Shown one piece after another: positions 15,092 to 23,651 of a stretch of DNA of 64,000 nucleotides. Each line of letters starts with the position of its first letter. The stretch's first letter is position 1. Position numbers and translations under genes: made by a program. The stretch is from an uncultured Clostridia bacterium (GTDB lineage Bacteria; Bacillota; Clostridia; TANB77; CAG-508), in contig CALXCF010000006.1 of NCBI GenBank assembly GCA_944386755.1, forward strand, positions 21,520-85,519, in the 5' to 3' direction. The notes beneath the pieces were generated by a model that had not been told where the DNA came from, searched no databases, and saw nothing but the letters and a program-made list of their open reading frames with translations.

Positions 15092-15262
15092 ATGAAACTA
15101 AACGAAAGAATAGAACAATCAATAAGCTTAGGAGCTAAAGAAATAAAAATAAGAAAAGAAGTATATAACAAACTAAGTGAAGAGACAAGAAAATTATTAA
15201 AATTAAATAAAGTAAAAATAACATTTGATAACAACGTAAAAGAATTTCAAAGTATATTTTAA
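15092..15262 (+). CDS. small phage protein (56 aa)
   Basis: Lys/Ile-rich 56-residue frame with a weak GTAAGTG site. Short beta segment at the end (VKITFDNNV). Similar small basic proteins sit before late regulators in other phages, but no family is recognised. Confidence 0.55.
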   Translation: MKLNERIEQSISLGAKEIKIRKEVYNKLSEETRKLLKLNKVKITFDNNVKEFQSIF

Positions 15263-15277
15263 ATTTGGGAGGTACAA

Positions 15278-15754
15278 ATGAGCAAAGAAGAGTTAATACA
15301 ATTATTAAAAGATTATAAAGAAAACAAAGCTAAATTAAATATAAAGCTAAAAGACTTAAAGAATTGTAGAATAAAGTTAAAACATTTAGAGCTAGAAACA
15401 AACTCAACAACGTCATATGGAATCAATCAAGATATACATAGTAAAAACAAAATAAGCAATAAAGTATTAGATAAAATAGAACAAAATGATACTAAAAGAA
15501 TTGAACTACAAAAAGAAATTGAAGATTTAGAAAAAACAGTAAGAAAACTAAGAGAAAAAGTAGAAGCAGTTGATGATAGATTAACAGGACTAAAATACAA
15601 AGAAAGAGAAATTTTAACGGCTTATTATGTAGAAGGTAGAACAGCAGAAGAGATTGGAAATAAATTGTACTTTCAATTATTTAGTCAAACAAGGTCTCCT
15701 AGAAGAATACAGATGATAATAGAAGAAGCCACTAAAAAAATGTTAAAATTATAA
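15278..15754 (+). CDS. ArpU/RinA-like late gene transcription activator
   Basis: The 158-residue protein has a helical coiled N-terminal two-thirds and a sigma region 4-like helix-turn-helix at the C-terminus (KYKEREILTAYYVEG, RTAEEIGNKLY, RSPRRIQMIIEEAT). Proteins of this type sit at the end of the early region of Firmicutes phages and activate the packaging-structure operon. Three phased TTCRTA repeats follow the gene immediately and are the likely target. RBS GGGAGG. Confidence 0.82.
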   Translation: MSKEELIQLLKDYKENKAKLNIKLKDLKNCRIKLKHLELETNSTTSYGINQDIHSKNKISNKVLDKIEQNDTKRIELQKEIEDLEKTVRKLREKVEAVDDRLTGLKYKEREILTAYYVEGRTAEEIGNKLYFQLFSQTRSPRRIQMIIEEATKKMLKL

Positions 15755-15758
15755 AAAT

Positions 15759-15813
15759 TTCATAAAAACTTCGTAAATATTTCGTATTAATATACAAATA
15801 TATATAGTATAAT
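15759..15813 (+). promoter_or_regulatory. candidate late promoter with three phased activator repeats
   Basis: TTCATA (15759), TTCGTA (15770) and TTCGTA (15781) are spaced exactly 11 bp, so all face one side of the helix. TATAAT follows at 15808-15813, with no good -35, as expected for an activator-dependent promoter. It precedes tRNA-Gln and the packaging genes. Confidence 0.72.
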
Positions 15814-15826
15814 AACAATAGTAAAA

Positions 15827-15934
15827 TTGTCGAAAGACAAAATATAAGAATATTAAATAAAGCATCCCTTTTATTTTTATTTAATTATTTAAAGAAGAGC
15901 AGACGTTATTATTAATGTTTGTTCTTTTTATTAG
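15827..15934 (+). ncRNA. possible leader or small RNA downstream of the late promoter
   Basis: After the -10 lie a small hairpin with a GAAA tetraloop (TTGTC/GACAA, 15827-15840) and, at 15895-15926, a 13-bp stem (three G-U pairs) followed by TTTATT. The second looks like an intrinsic terminator. The 195-bp stretch has no gene; it could give a short RNA of roughly 110 nt or be an attenuated leader of the late operon. Confidence 0.4.
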
Positions 15935-15949
15935 TGAGTTCTAAAACAT

Positions 15950-16023
15950 TTGGGAATAGTGAAATGGTATCACAGTAGACTTTGATTCTACGATTTTTAG
16001 TTCGAATCTAAATTCCCAAGCCA
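15950..16023 (+). tRNA. tRNA-Gln(UUG), phage-encoded
   Basis: A 74-nt class I cloverleaf: acceptor TTGGGAA/TTCCCAA, D stem GTGA/TCAC, anticodon stem GTAGA/TCTAC with loop CTTTGAT (anticodon TTG), T stem TTTAG/CTAAA with loop TTCGAAT, discriminator G and encoded CCA. It reads CAA, the main Gln codon of this AT-rich phage, and lies in the late transcript. Confidence 0.93.
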
Positions 16024-16045
16024 AATAAACATAAGAGGATACGAT

Positions 16046-16303
16046 ATGGAAAGATGTTTAGAAACGAATATAGTTTGTAATAACTGCAATAAATTATGCA
16101 AGGATTGTAAACTAGATGAATGCAAGGAAACTATAAAAATGATAGATAGATTAGAAGAAAAAGAATATGATTTTAAAGTAGAGAAGATAAAAGCTCAACT
16201 ACCAAAAAGTTGTAAAAATTGTAGTCTATTACAAATATTAGATTTAGACAAACAGAAAGTATATTGTTCATACATGATAAAAGACAAATGTTGCTTAAAA
16301 TAG
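16046..16303 (+). CDS. cysteine-rich phage protein (85 aa)
   Basis: Twelve Cys, arranged in pairs such as CNNC, CKDC, CKNC and CC, suggest two or more zinc sites. RBS AGAGGA. Located between tRNA-Gln and the glycosyltransferase. No family recognised. Confidence 0.65.
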   Translation: MERCLETNIVCNNCNKLCKDCKLDECKETIKMIDRLEEKEYDFKVEKIKAQLPKSCKNCSLLQILDLDKQKVYCSYMIKDKCCLK

Positions 16304-16324
16304 AAAAATGAAAGAAGGAAGAAA

Positions 16325-17551
16325 ATGCAAAAAATAATACTATATCATAACAACTTATTGAAGTTTGGCGGAGTAGATACATTTGTTTATAACTTTATAA
16401 AGAAGATGTCAAAGCATTATGACATTCTTTTTTTATATACAATAGCAGACACAGAAAATCTTAAAAGAATTAAACAATTTACAAAAACAGAAAAATATAA
16501 TAAAGATAAAAAATATATATGTGATGTTTGTATTTGTGCATCTGCTTGGGGACAATATCCAGAAACAGTTATAGCAAAAAGCGGAAGATACATACAGATG
16601 GTACATGCAGACTATATAAGAGCAAAAGAAGTAAATTTTACATATCACAAATGGTTCAAAACAACAGAACATATCGGTGTGAGCGAACATGTATGTAAAA
16701 TATTCAAAGAGTTGTATCCAAATGAAAAAATAACAAGAATTTATAATATTTTAGATGAAACACAAGAAACAAAACCAATCTTAAAATTAATAAGTGCAAC
16801 AAGAGTAAGTAAAGAAAAAGGTTACGACAGAATGTTAAAATTGGCACTAAAATTGAAGAAAGCAAATATAAAATTTAGATGGACCATTTTTACAGATTTA
16901 GATTTATACAATCAAAAGCCATTTGATTTAGAAGAAGTAGTCTACATGAAACCAAGCTATGATTTTTGGGATTATATTAAAGAAGCAGATTATGGAGTTC
17001 AATTATCAGATACAGAAGGTTATAGTTATTTTATAAATGAATGTTTGCAGTATGGAACACCAGTGATAACAACAAATTTTCCAAGTGTTTACGAAAGCGT
17101 GGAAGATAGAGTAAATGGTTATATATTGGACATGAATCTAAAGAATTTAGATATAGAAAAAATAGTTAACAATATTCCAAAAGAATTTGAATATAAAGAA
17201 AAATGCACTGAAAAAGATTGGATTAAGTTGTTAAATAAAAAGAAAGAGAGGAATAAAAATATGTTTAGAATAACAGCAAAACAAGATTATACAGATAAAA
17301 GACCAGAGCTTATAGAAGAGTACAACGAAGGAAAAGAAGTTAAATACAACGGTGAAGGCAATGCAATTATAAAGCAAAATGATATTTATTTAATTAATGA
17401 TTCTGCAAGAGCAAAAGAAATAGAAGAATCTGGATTAGCAGAAGTTAAAGAGATGAAAGAAGAAGTAATAGAAACTGCAAAGAAAGAAGTAAAAGCAGAA
17501 ACAACAGTTAAGAAAACGACAAGAAGAACTAGAAAAAAGAAAGAAGAATAA
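16325..17551 (+). CDS. GT-B glycosyltransferase (GT4-like) with basic C-terminal extension
   Basis: The 408-residue protein has a GT-B fold pattern: N-terminal FGGVDTF (residues 14-20) and a C-terminal nucleotide-sugar domain with ISATRVSKEKGYDRML (about 158) and DTEGYSYFINECLQYG (about 230-245). From Met313 a different domain follows (MFRITAKQDYTDKRPELIEE) ending in a Lys/Arg-rich tail. A good RBS (AGAGAGG, 9 nt before codon 313) suggests the tail is also made separately or came from gene fusion. The substrate could be a virion protein, DNA or a host glycan. Confidence 0.8.
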   Translation: MQKIILYHNNLLKFGGVDTFVYNFIKKMSKHYDILFLYTIADTENLKRIKQFTKTEKYNKDKKYICDVCICASAWGQYPETVIAKSGRYIQMVHADYIRAKEVNFTYHKWFKTTEHIGVSEHVCKIFKELYPNEKITRIYNILDETQETKPILKLISATRVSKEKGYDRMLKLALKLKKANIKFRWTIFTDLDLYNQKPFDLEEVVYMKPSYDFWDYIKEADYGVQLSDTEGYSYFINECLQYGTPVITTNFPSVYESVEDRVNGYILDMNLKNLDIEKIVNNIPKEFEYKEKCTEKDWIKLLNKKKERNKNMFRITAKQDYTDKRPELIEEYNEGKEVKYNGEGNAIIKQNDIYLINDSARAKEIEESGLAEVKEMKEEVIETAKKEVKAETTVKKTTRRTRKKKEE

Positions 17552-17553
17552 AT

Positions 17554-17889
17554 ATGTTATTAAAGATGTGTGCTAGATGTCAAAAAGTAATACAAGCTCC
17601 TAATAGATACTGTCCTAAATGTCAAACAATAGTAAACAAAGAAGCGGAAATTAATAAACAAAAAAGTATGAGTAGATATAACAAGACTAGAGATAAAAAA
17701 TATAAAGCCTTCTACAATAGCAAAGAATGGAAACTATTAAGAGATACATATAAAGAAAAGCATTACTTATGTGAAAAGTGTCAAGAAGAAGCAAATAAAG
17801 ACAATAAATATAGTGTTCAACTAACAGAAGAAGTACATCACAAAGAGCCAATACAAACACCAACAGGTTGGCTCAGAAGACTAGAATGA
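17554..17889 (+). CDS. HNH endonuclease cut short by an in-frame TGA
   Basis: The 111-residue product has two N-terminal Cys pairs (CARC, CPKC), KEWKLLRDTY and CEKC, and the first His pair of the HNH motif (EVHHKEP). Right after a TGA the same frame continues SNLIALCHKHHDMIHNRF to a TAA at 17959-17961, which supplies the Asn and last His. The gene is thus interrupted by one stop codon. In cos phages HNH next to terminase is needed for packaging, so loss would be serious unless the stop is read through. Confidence 0.82.
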   Translation: MLLKMCARCQKVIQAPNRYCPKCQTIVNKEAEINKQKSMSRYNKTRDKKYKAFYNSKEWKLLRDTYKEKHYLCEKCQEEANKDNKYSVQLTEEVHHKEPIQTPTGWLRRLE

Positions 17890-18083
17890 AGCAATCTAAT
17901 AGCATTATGCCATAAGCATCATGATATGATACATAATAGATTTAAAAGAAGAAACATGTAATGGAATGTAAATATAGAGATACAATAGAAAGACAAGATA
18001 TAAATAATATAATAACACTAAATAAGAAGAATATATAATTTAAAATCAATTTTATAGAAAAAAGTAATAAAAAAGATATTTAG

Positions 18084-18175
18084 AAGCGATAGGGGGTACA
18101 TAAAAAAGTATTAAAGGTATTAGTAGAGAACGGTGCGTCCCTCCTCTTTGTACAAAAAAGTCCCTCAAATCGCTT
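18084..18175. other. candidate cos (packaging) site
   Basis: The 318-bp gap between HNH and the small terminase holds AAGCGAT (18084-18090) and its inverted copy ATCGCTT (18169-18175). Between them are two GTACA..AAAAAAGT copies (18096, 18150), two direct GTCCCTC copies (18137, 18160) and the local GC-rich blocks AGGGGGTAC and CGGTGCGTCC. Such repeats next to terS are typical of cos in HNH-type phages. The cut position cannot be read from sequence. Confidence 0.55.
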
Positions 18176-18207
18176 TTGAACTGATAAAATTAAGAAGGTG
18201 AGGAAAT

Positions 18208-18714
18208 ATGCCAAGAGGAAATCAAAAACAGCCGATAGACCTAATTATAGCGAAAGGAAAAAAACATTTAACGAAAGCCGAAATAGAAGAAAGAAAAAGT
18301 ACAGAAATTCATACAAATTATATCAATGTAACTGCACCAGAATATCTGAATGAAAAGCAAAAAGATGAGTTTTATAGAATTGCAAAAATCTTATTAGATA
18401 TAGGAATAATAACTGAGTTAGACGAAGATTGCCTAGCTCATTATTTAATTTCAAACTCAAATTATATAGAGTATACTAAAAAATTAAATGAACTAAATAC
18501 AAAATTATCAAAAACAAGAAAAATAGACAAGAAAAAAGAATATATGTCCCAAATAGATTTATATTTAATCTATCAAGACAGAGCTTTAAAACAATGTCGA
18601 GCTTGTGCAAATGATTTAGGATTGTCAATATCTTCAAGAGCTAAGTTAGTGATGCCGAAACCAAAAGAAGAAGTAAAAGAAAATAAATTTTCTAAATTTA
18701 AGGTGGTGGGCTAA
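18208..18714 (+). CDS. terS: terminase small subunit, P27 family
   Basis: The 168-residue protein begins MPRGNQKQPIDLIIAKGKKHL and has the P27-type helical core (PEYLNEKQKDEFYRIAKIL, LDEDCLAHYL). It recognises the packaging site and recruits the large subunit. RBS AAGGTGAGG. It ends in the same frame as the large subunit, separated by a single TAA. Confidence 0.9.
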   Translation: MPRGNQKQPIDLIIAKGKKHLTKAEIEERKSTEIHTNYINVTAPEYLNEKQKDEFYRIAKILLDIGIITELDEDCLAHYLISNSNYIEYTKKLNELNTKLSKTRKIDKKKEYMSQIDLYLIYQDRALKQCRACANDLGLSISSRAKLVMPKPKEEVKENKFSKFKVVG

Positions 18715-20430
18715 ATAATAGATAGAGTAACGGAATATGCAAAAAAGACTATCGAAGAAAATAAAATGGGAGAATTGCATATTCTAGCATGCAAAAGGCA
18801 TCTTGAAGATTTAAAAAGACAAGGAACTAAAGAATTTCCATATATTTGGTCACCAGAAAATTCTGAAAGAATAATACAATATGCGGAAACACTAACAATT
18901 GGCGAAGGATTTGAAAAGAAACAAGTAAAATTAGTTGGTGGACAAATTTTTGATTTTGGATGTCCATTTGGCTGGTTAAAGTTAAATGGCAAAAGAAGAT
19001 TTAGACGTTCATATAAATCTATGGCTAGACAAAATGGAAAATCATTTGAAAATGGTATAAAAGGAACTTATATTGCAGGATTTAGTGGATACAATTACGG
19101 AAAATTGTTTACAGTAGCTACTAAAAAAAGACAAGCTCGAATAGCATGGGAAGAAATGAAAAAATTTATTGAAGCCGATAAAGATTTGCAAGAGCTATTT
19201 GAAATAAAAGATTATAAATCACTAATAATTTCAAACGATACTAAATGTACAATTGAAGCACTATCAAGAGAAGGTGGACTAGATGAAGGATTTAGAGCAA
19301 TATTTGCTTCAATAGATGAATATCATCAACACCCAGATGCTAAAACATATAAAGCTATTTATAACGGAACAAGAGCACTAGACGAGACATTAATAAGTAT
19401 TATTACAACAAGAGGAGATAAATTAAACAGTGCATGTTTTGAAATGGACCAATATTGTATAAATATTTTAAAAGGAATAGTAACTGCAAATGATTTCTTT
19501 GTTGATATATATGCATTAGACGAAAAAGATAATGTTTTTAATCCTGAAAATTTAATAAAAGCAAACCCATATCTTGCATCAACAAAACAAGGCTTAGAAA
19601 ATCTAAAAACAGACATGCAGACTGCAAGAGATATGGGAGGGAGCGAACTAAGGGACTTTATGACAAAGTCTCTTAATTTATGGGTACAAAATACAGAGGA
19701 TAGATTTACAAGTCCACAAAAATGGAAGAAATGTGAATCTGATTTAGAATTAGAAGATTTAGAAGGCAAAAAGTGTTATGCAGGATTAGACCTATCTAGC
19801 GGAGGAGACTTAACAACAGTAGCAATCGAAATACCTTTAGAAGATGAAGAATTTTTTATTTTTACACATTCTTTCATGCCGAGAGCAAGGTTAAACGAAC
19901 ACATAACGACAGATATTGCACCATACGATTTGTGGGAAAGAGAAGGGCTTATAACAGTAACAGGCGGACAAGCCACATACAAAAATGATTATAAATTTAT
20001 AGTTAAGTTTTTAAGAGATATGATAGAAAAATACGATTTAGATTTACAAGCAATAGGATATGACCCTCATAATGCAGATGGTTTTTTAGCAGATTTAGAA
20101 GAATTTGGAGTACCACTTTTAGAAATAAAGCAATCAGCTAGATTTTTACATGATGGAACAGAGGATATGCAACTAAATATCGAATCAAGAAAAATAAAAT
20201 ACAACAAAAAAGAAGAATTATTAAGCTATAGTGTTTCTAATGCAAAAATAGTGAGAAACAGTTTTGGAGAAAAGAAAATAGATAAAGAAAAAGATTCAAA
20301 AAATAAAAGAATAGACCCAGTAGATGCAGTAATAGATGCACATATTACACAAATGAAATTCAAAGAAAAGGAAGAAGTAGATTACAACAAAGAGATGGAA
20401 GACTATTTAGAAAAAATGGGCTGGAATTAG
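18715..20430 (+). CDS. terL: terminase large subunit (Terminase_1 type)
   Basis: ATPase-nuclease that packages DNA into the prohead. Visible: Walker A-like SMARQNGKS, Walker B IFASIDEYHQH, and nuclease-domain acids in GLDLSSGGD and DPVDAVIDAH. The first ATG is 18766, but homologous N-terminal sequence (DRVTEYAKK) extends upstream to 18715, where an AUA sits 8 nt after AGGTGG and directly after the terS stop. No ATG, GTG or TTG exists there. The 18715 start therefore implies AUA initiation; 18766 is the conservative alternative (554 residues). Confidence 0.88.
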   Translation: MIDRVTEYAKKTIEENKMGELHILACKRHLEDLKRQGTKEFPYIWSPENSERIIQYAETLTIGEGFEKKQVKLVGGQIFDFGCPFGWLKLNGKRRFRRSYKSMARQNGKSFENGIKGTYIAGFSGYNYGKLFTVATKKRQARIAWEEMKKFIEADKDLQELFEIKDYKSLIISNDTKCTIEALSREGGLDEGFRAIFASIDEYHQHPDAKTYKAIYNGTRALDETLISIITTRGDKLNSACFEMDQYCINILKGIVTANDFFVDIYALDEKDNVFNPENLIKANPYLASTKQGLENLKTDMQTARDMGGSELRDFMTKSLNLWVQNTEDRFTSPQKWKKCESDLELEDLEGKKCYAGLDLSSGGDLTTVAIEIPLEDEEFFIFTHSFMPRARLNEHITTDIAPYDLWEREGLITVTGGQATYKNDYKFIVKFLRDMIEKYDLDLQAIGYDPHNADGFLADLEEFGVPLLEIKQSARFLHDGTEDMQLNIESRKIKYNKKEELLSYSVSNAKIVRNSFGEKKIDKEKDSKNKRIDPVDAVIDAHITQMKFKEKEEVDYNKEMEDYLEKMGWN

Positions 20431-20439
20431 GAGGAAAAA

Positions 20440-21747
20440 GTGAAACTTAAAGAAAGAATTAAAACAGCATATAGAGTGCTAACCAATAAAGCAAGTAAAG
20501 ATATGGCAATGCAACAATTAATAGATTTTTTAGGACTAAATGACACTAAGGAAAAGGCGTTATCTGAAGCTACTTATTTTGCTTGTTTAAAAGTTTTGAG
20601 TGAGTCTGTCGGAAAATTACCATTAAAATTGCTACAACACAATGAAGACGGTGGAGTTGTTACTGCAAGAGGACATCCTTTATATTTTGCATTACATGAC
20701 AGACCTAATCCTTACATGACATCAACAACATTTTGGTCGACAATGGAGCAAAATAGGAATCATCATGGGGACGCTTATGCATGGATAAAAGGAGCAGGTA
20801 AAAAAACGTCGCTATGGATTTTACCATCTGAAAGTGTAGAAATTTGGTACGATGACCAGAAAATATTGAGTGATATACCAGATATTTACTATATCTATTC
20901 TTATGGTGGAAAATTATATAAATTTTCATCTGAACAAATAATACATTTAAAAACATCAAGTAGTTTTGATGGAATAAAAGGAATACCTGTTAGAGAACAA
21001 CTTAAATCTACAATTAGTGGGAATATAAAATCACAAAAAATGTTAAATCAAATGTATAAAAGTGGATTTACAGCTAAAGCCGTTGTTCAATACACAGCAG
21101 ATTTATCAGATGAAAATCTAAAAAAATTCAAAGATAAGATAGAAGATTTTGCTGGTAGTGATTTAGACGATAAAGAAGTAAAAAACATAATTCCAATTCC
21201 AGTTGGAACGACATTAACTCCTTTAAACGTCAAATTAGCAGATAGCCAATTTATAGATGTAAAAAAATATAGTGCTTTACAAATAGCATCTGCATTTGGA
21301 ATAAAACCAAACCAAATTGGAGACTATGAGAAATCTAGTTACGCAAGTGCAGAGGCACAGCAATTAAGTTTTTATGTTGATACACTATTATACATATTAA
21401 AACAGTATGAGGAAGAACTAAATTATAAACTTTTATCAAGAGAAGAAATTGATAATGGATACTACTTTAAATTTAATGTTGGAGTGTTATTAAGAGCAGA
21501 TTTAAAAACACAAATAGAAACATTAAGTCAAGCAGTATCTAATTTTATATACACACCAAATGAAGCGAGAGCTTTATTGGATAAGCCAGCAGTACCAGGA
21601 GGAAATAAACTTCTAGGAAATGGTGCTAGTATTCCTGTAGAACTCGCAGGAGCACAATATACAAATCTTAAAGGAAAGGAGGAAGAAAAACAATGGATGG
21701 AACAGGCAATAGAGAAAATACTGACAAAATTGTTGAAGAAGGTGTAA
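20440..21747 (+). CDS. portal protein, HK97 family
   Basis: The 435-residue protein has the phage portal signature (ATYFACLKVLSESVGKLPLKL, HPLYFALHDRPNPYMT, FWSTMEQNRNHHGDAYAWI). It forms the dodecameric ring through which DNA enters. GTG start after AGGAGG. The 3' end overlaps the protease gene by 55 bp. Confidence 0.94.
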   Translation: MKLKERIKTAYRVLTNKASKDMAMQQLIDFLGLNDTKEKALSEATYFACLKVLSESVGKLPLKLLQHNEDGGVVTARGHPLYFALHDRPNPYMTSTTFWSTMEQNRNHHGDAYAWIKGAGKKTSLWILPSESVEIWYDDQKILSDIPDIYYIYSYGGKLYKFSSEQIIHLKTSSSFDGIKGIPVREQLKSTISGNIKSQKMLNQMYKSGFTAKAVVQYTADLSDENLKKFKDKIEDFAGSDLDDKEVKNIIPIPVGTTLTPLNVKLADSQFIDVKKYSALQIASAFGIKPNQIGDYEKSSYASAEAQQLSFYVDTLLYILKQYEEELNYKLLSREEIDNGYYFKFNVGVLLRADLKTQIETLSQAVSNFIYTPNEARALLDKPAVPGGNKLLGNGASIPVELAGAQYTNLKGKEEEKQWMEQAIEKILTKLLKKV

Positions 21748-22475
21748 TTTGCAAGGCGGTAGGAGTTGAAAATCAAGAAGTTACAGATGATGAACTAAAG
21801 AAAATCAACAAATTTACACTAACTCCTTTAAAAGCAGAAGAAGTATTCACTTTTAAATTAATAATGGGAGACAATGAACTGGACGACAGAAATTATGAAC
21901 CATTCAATTTAAATGCTTTAAAAGATTTGCAAAAATTATACATTGGAAAAACAATGATTAAAGACCACAGAAGAACAGCAGACAATCAAATCGCAAGAGT
22001 ATATGATACTGAATTAGTCCAAGACAGTAGCAAAACCGTCAAAACTGGAGAAATTTACACAAAATTAATTGCTAAATGCTACATGATTAAAACTGAAAAA
22101 AATGCTGATTTAATTGCAGAGATAAAAGCTGGAATTAAAAAAGAAGTATCAACAAGTTGCAAACCAAAACATGCGTATTGTTCAATTTGTGGTTTAGATA
22201 ACATGAAAAATTACTGTTCACATTGGTGGGGAAAAGAATATGAAACACAAGATGGTAAAAAAACATGTTATTTTACATTAGATGGAGCAAAAGAGGCTTA
22301 TGAAGTATCTTTTGTAGCAGTTCCAGCACAGCCACGAGCAGGAACTACAAAAAAATATGGTGGCAAAGAAAATAAAAAAGAAAAAAATAAAAATAACGAA
22401 GAAGCAGAAATTGATTTAAAAATCAAAAATATAGCTTCTTTTTTATTTACAGAAAAAGAAAATTTGGAGGTATAA
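21693..22475 (+). CDS. prohead maturation protease
   Basis: A 260-residue protein between portal and capsid, the standard place for the prohead protease. Possible catalytic residues are His in IKDHRRTADN and Ser in KKEVSTSCK. It carries an inserted Cys/His cluster (CSICGLDNMKNYCSHWW), likely zinc binding, and ends in a charged tail. RBS AAGGAGG. Confidence 0.8.
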   Translation: MDGTGNRENTDKIVEEGVICKAVGVENQEVTDDELKKINKFTLTPLKAEEVFTFKLIMGDNELDDRNYEPFNLNALKDLQKLYIGKTMIKDHRRTADNQIARVYDTELVQDSSKTVKTGEIYTKLIAKCYMIKTEKNADLIAEIKAGIKKEVSTSCKPKHAYCSICGLDNMKNYCSHWWGKEYETQDGKKTCYFTLDGAKEAYEVSFVAVPAQPRAGTTKKYGGKENKKEKNKNNEEAEIDLKIKNIASFLFTEKENLEV

Positions 22476-22478
22476 ATT

Positions 22479-23639
22479 ATGAACAAAAAAATGAGAGAAT
22501 TATTAGCAAAAATTGAAAACAAAAGAGAATTAGCAAAAGGATATACAGAAGGTGAAAACAAAGATTTAGAAAAGGCTAAAGAAATATTAAATGAAATAGA
22601 TAAATTACAAGAAGAGTACGAAATAGAAAAAAGACTTTTTGAAAGTGAGAAAGAATCTGCAAAATTAAATGAAGAAGATGTAGCAAAAATAGAAAAAAAT
22701 ATAGCAGACAAAAAAGAAGACAAAGAAGAAGATTCAATACAAAAATTTGCTAAACAAATAAGAAATATTGCAAAAGGAATGAATGAAGGAACACCAGCCG
22801 ATGGTGGTTATACAGTTCCTGAAGATATTTCTACAATGGTAGAAGAAAGAAGAGAAGCTAAAGCTTCTTTAATTGATTTAGTAAGTGTTGAAACAGTATC
22901 TACAAACAAAGGTAGTAGAACATTCAAAAAAAGAAGCCAACAAACTGGATTTACAAAAGTTGGTGAAGGTGGAAAAATCACATCTACTTCAACACCACAA
23001 TTCGAAAGAATGGATTATGCAATCTCAAAATATGCTGGATATTTACCAGTAACAAATGAATTATTAGAAGATACAGATACAAATATCGTAAATATAATCG
23101 TTGAATGGTTAGGAGACGAATCAAGAGTTACAAGAAATAAGATAATCTTAGATTTAATAAAAACTCAAGACGAAACAAAACTAGAAGGATTAGACGATAT
23201 TAAGAAAGTATTAAATGTAACTTTAGGTAGTGCATTTAAAGCTACTTCAGTAATCGTTACTAATGATGATGGTTTACAATATTTAGACACATTAAAAGAT
23301 AATGACGGAAAATATTTATTACAACCAAACCCAGCAAATCCAATGGAAATGAGATTATCAGCAGGAGCAGTAACAGTACCAGTTAAAGTAATACCAAACG
23401 CTGATTTAGCAACAACTTTAAACAAAATACCATTTATAATTGGAGATTTAAAAGAAGGTATAAGATTCTTTGATAGAAAACAACTAACAATTAATACTTC
23501 AAATGTTGCAGCAATCGGAGAATTAAATGCATTCGAAGAAGATTTAACATTATTCAGAGGTATTGAAAGAGAGGATTGTAAAATCAGAGATGAGGAAGCC
23601 TTTGTAAATGCGTATATAACTACTACTCCAAGCGTATAG
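22479..23639 (+). CDS. major capsid protein, HK97 fold
   Basis: The 386-residue protein has an N-terminal charged coiled-coil delta domain (residues about 1-95) that would act as scaffold and be removed by the protease, then the mature part beginning near GTPADGGYTVPED. HK97 features include RNKIILDLI and LQYLDTLKDNDGKYLL. Strong GGAGG site. Confidence 0.94.
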   Translation: MNKKMRELLAKIENKRELAKGYTEGENKDLEKAKEILNEIDKLQEEYEIEKRLFESEKESAKLNEEDVAKIEKNIADKKEDKEEDSIQKFAKQIRNIAKGMNEGTPADGGYTVPEDISTMVEERREAKASLIDLVSVETVSTNKGSRTFKKRSQQTGFTKVGEGGKITSTSTPQFERMDYAISKYAGYLPVTNELLEDTDTNIVNIIVEWLGDESRVTRNKIILDLIKTQDETKLEGLDDIKKVLNVTLGSAFKATSVIVTNDDGLQYLDTLKDNDGKYLLQPNPANPMEMRLSAGAVTVPVKVIPNADLATTLNKIPFIIGDLKEGIRFFDRKQLTINTSNVAAIGELNAFEEDLTLFRGIEREDCKIRDEEAFVNAYITTTPSV

Positions 23640-23651
23640 GAGGAAAGATAA

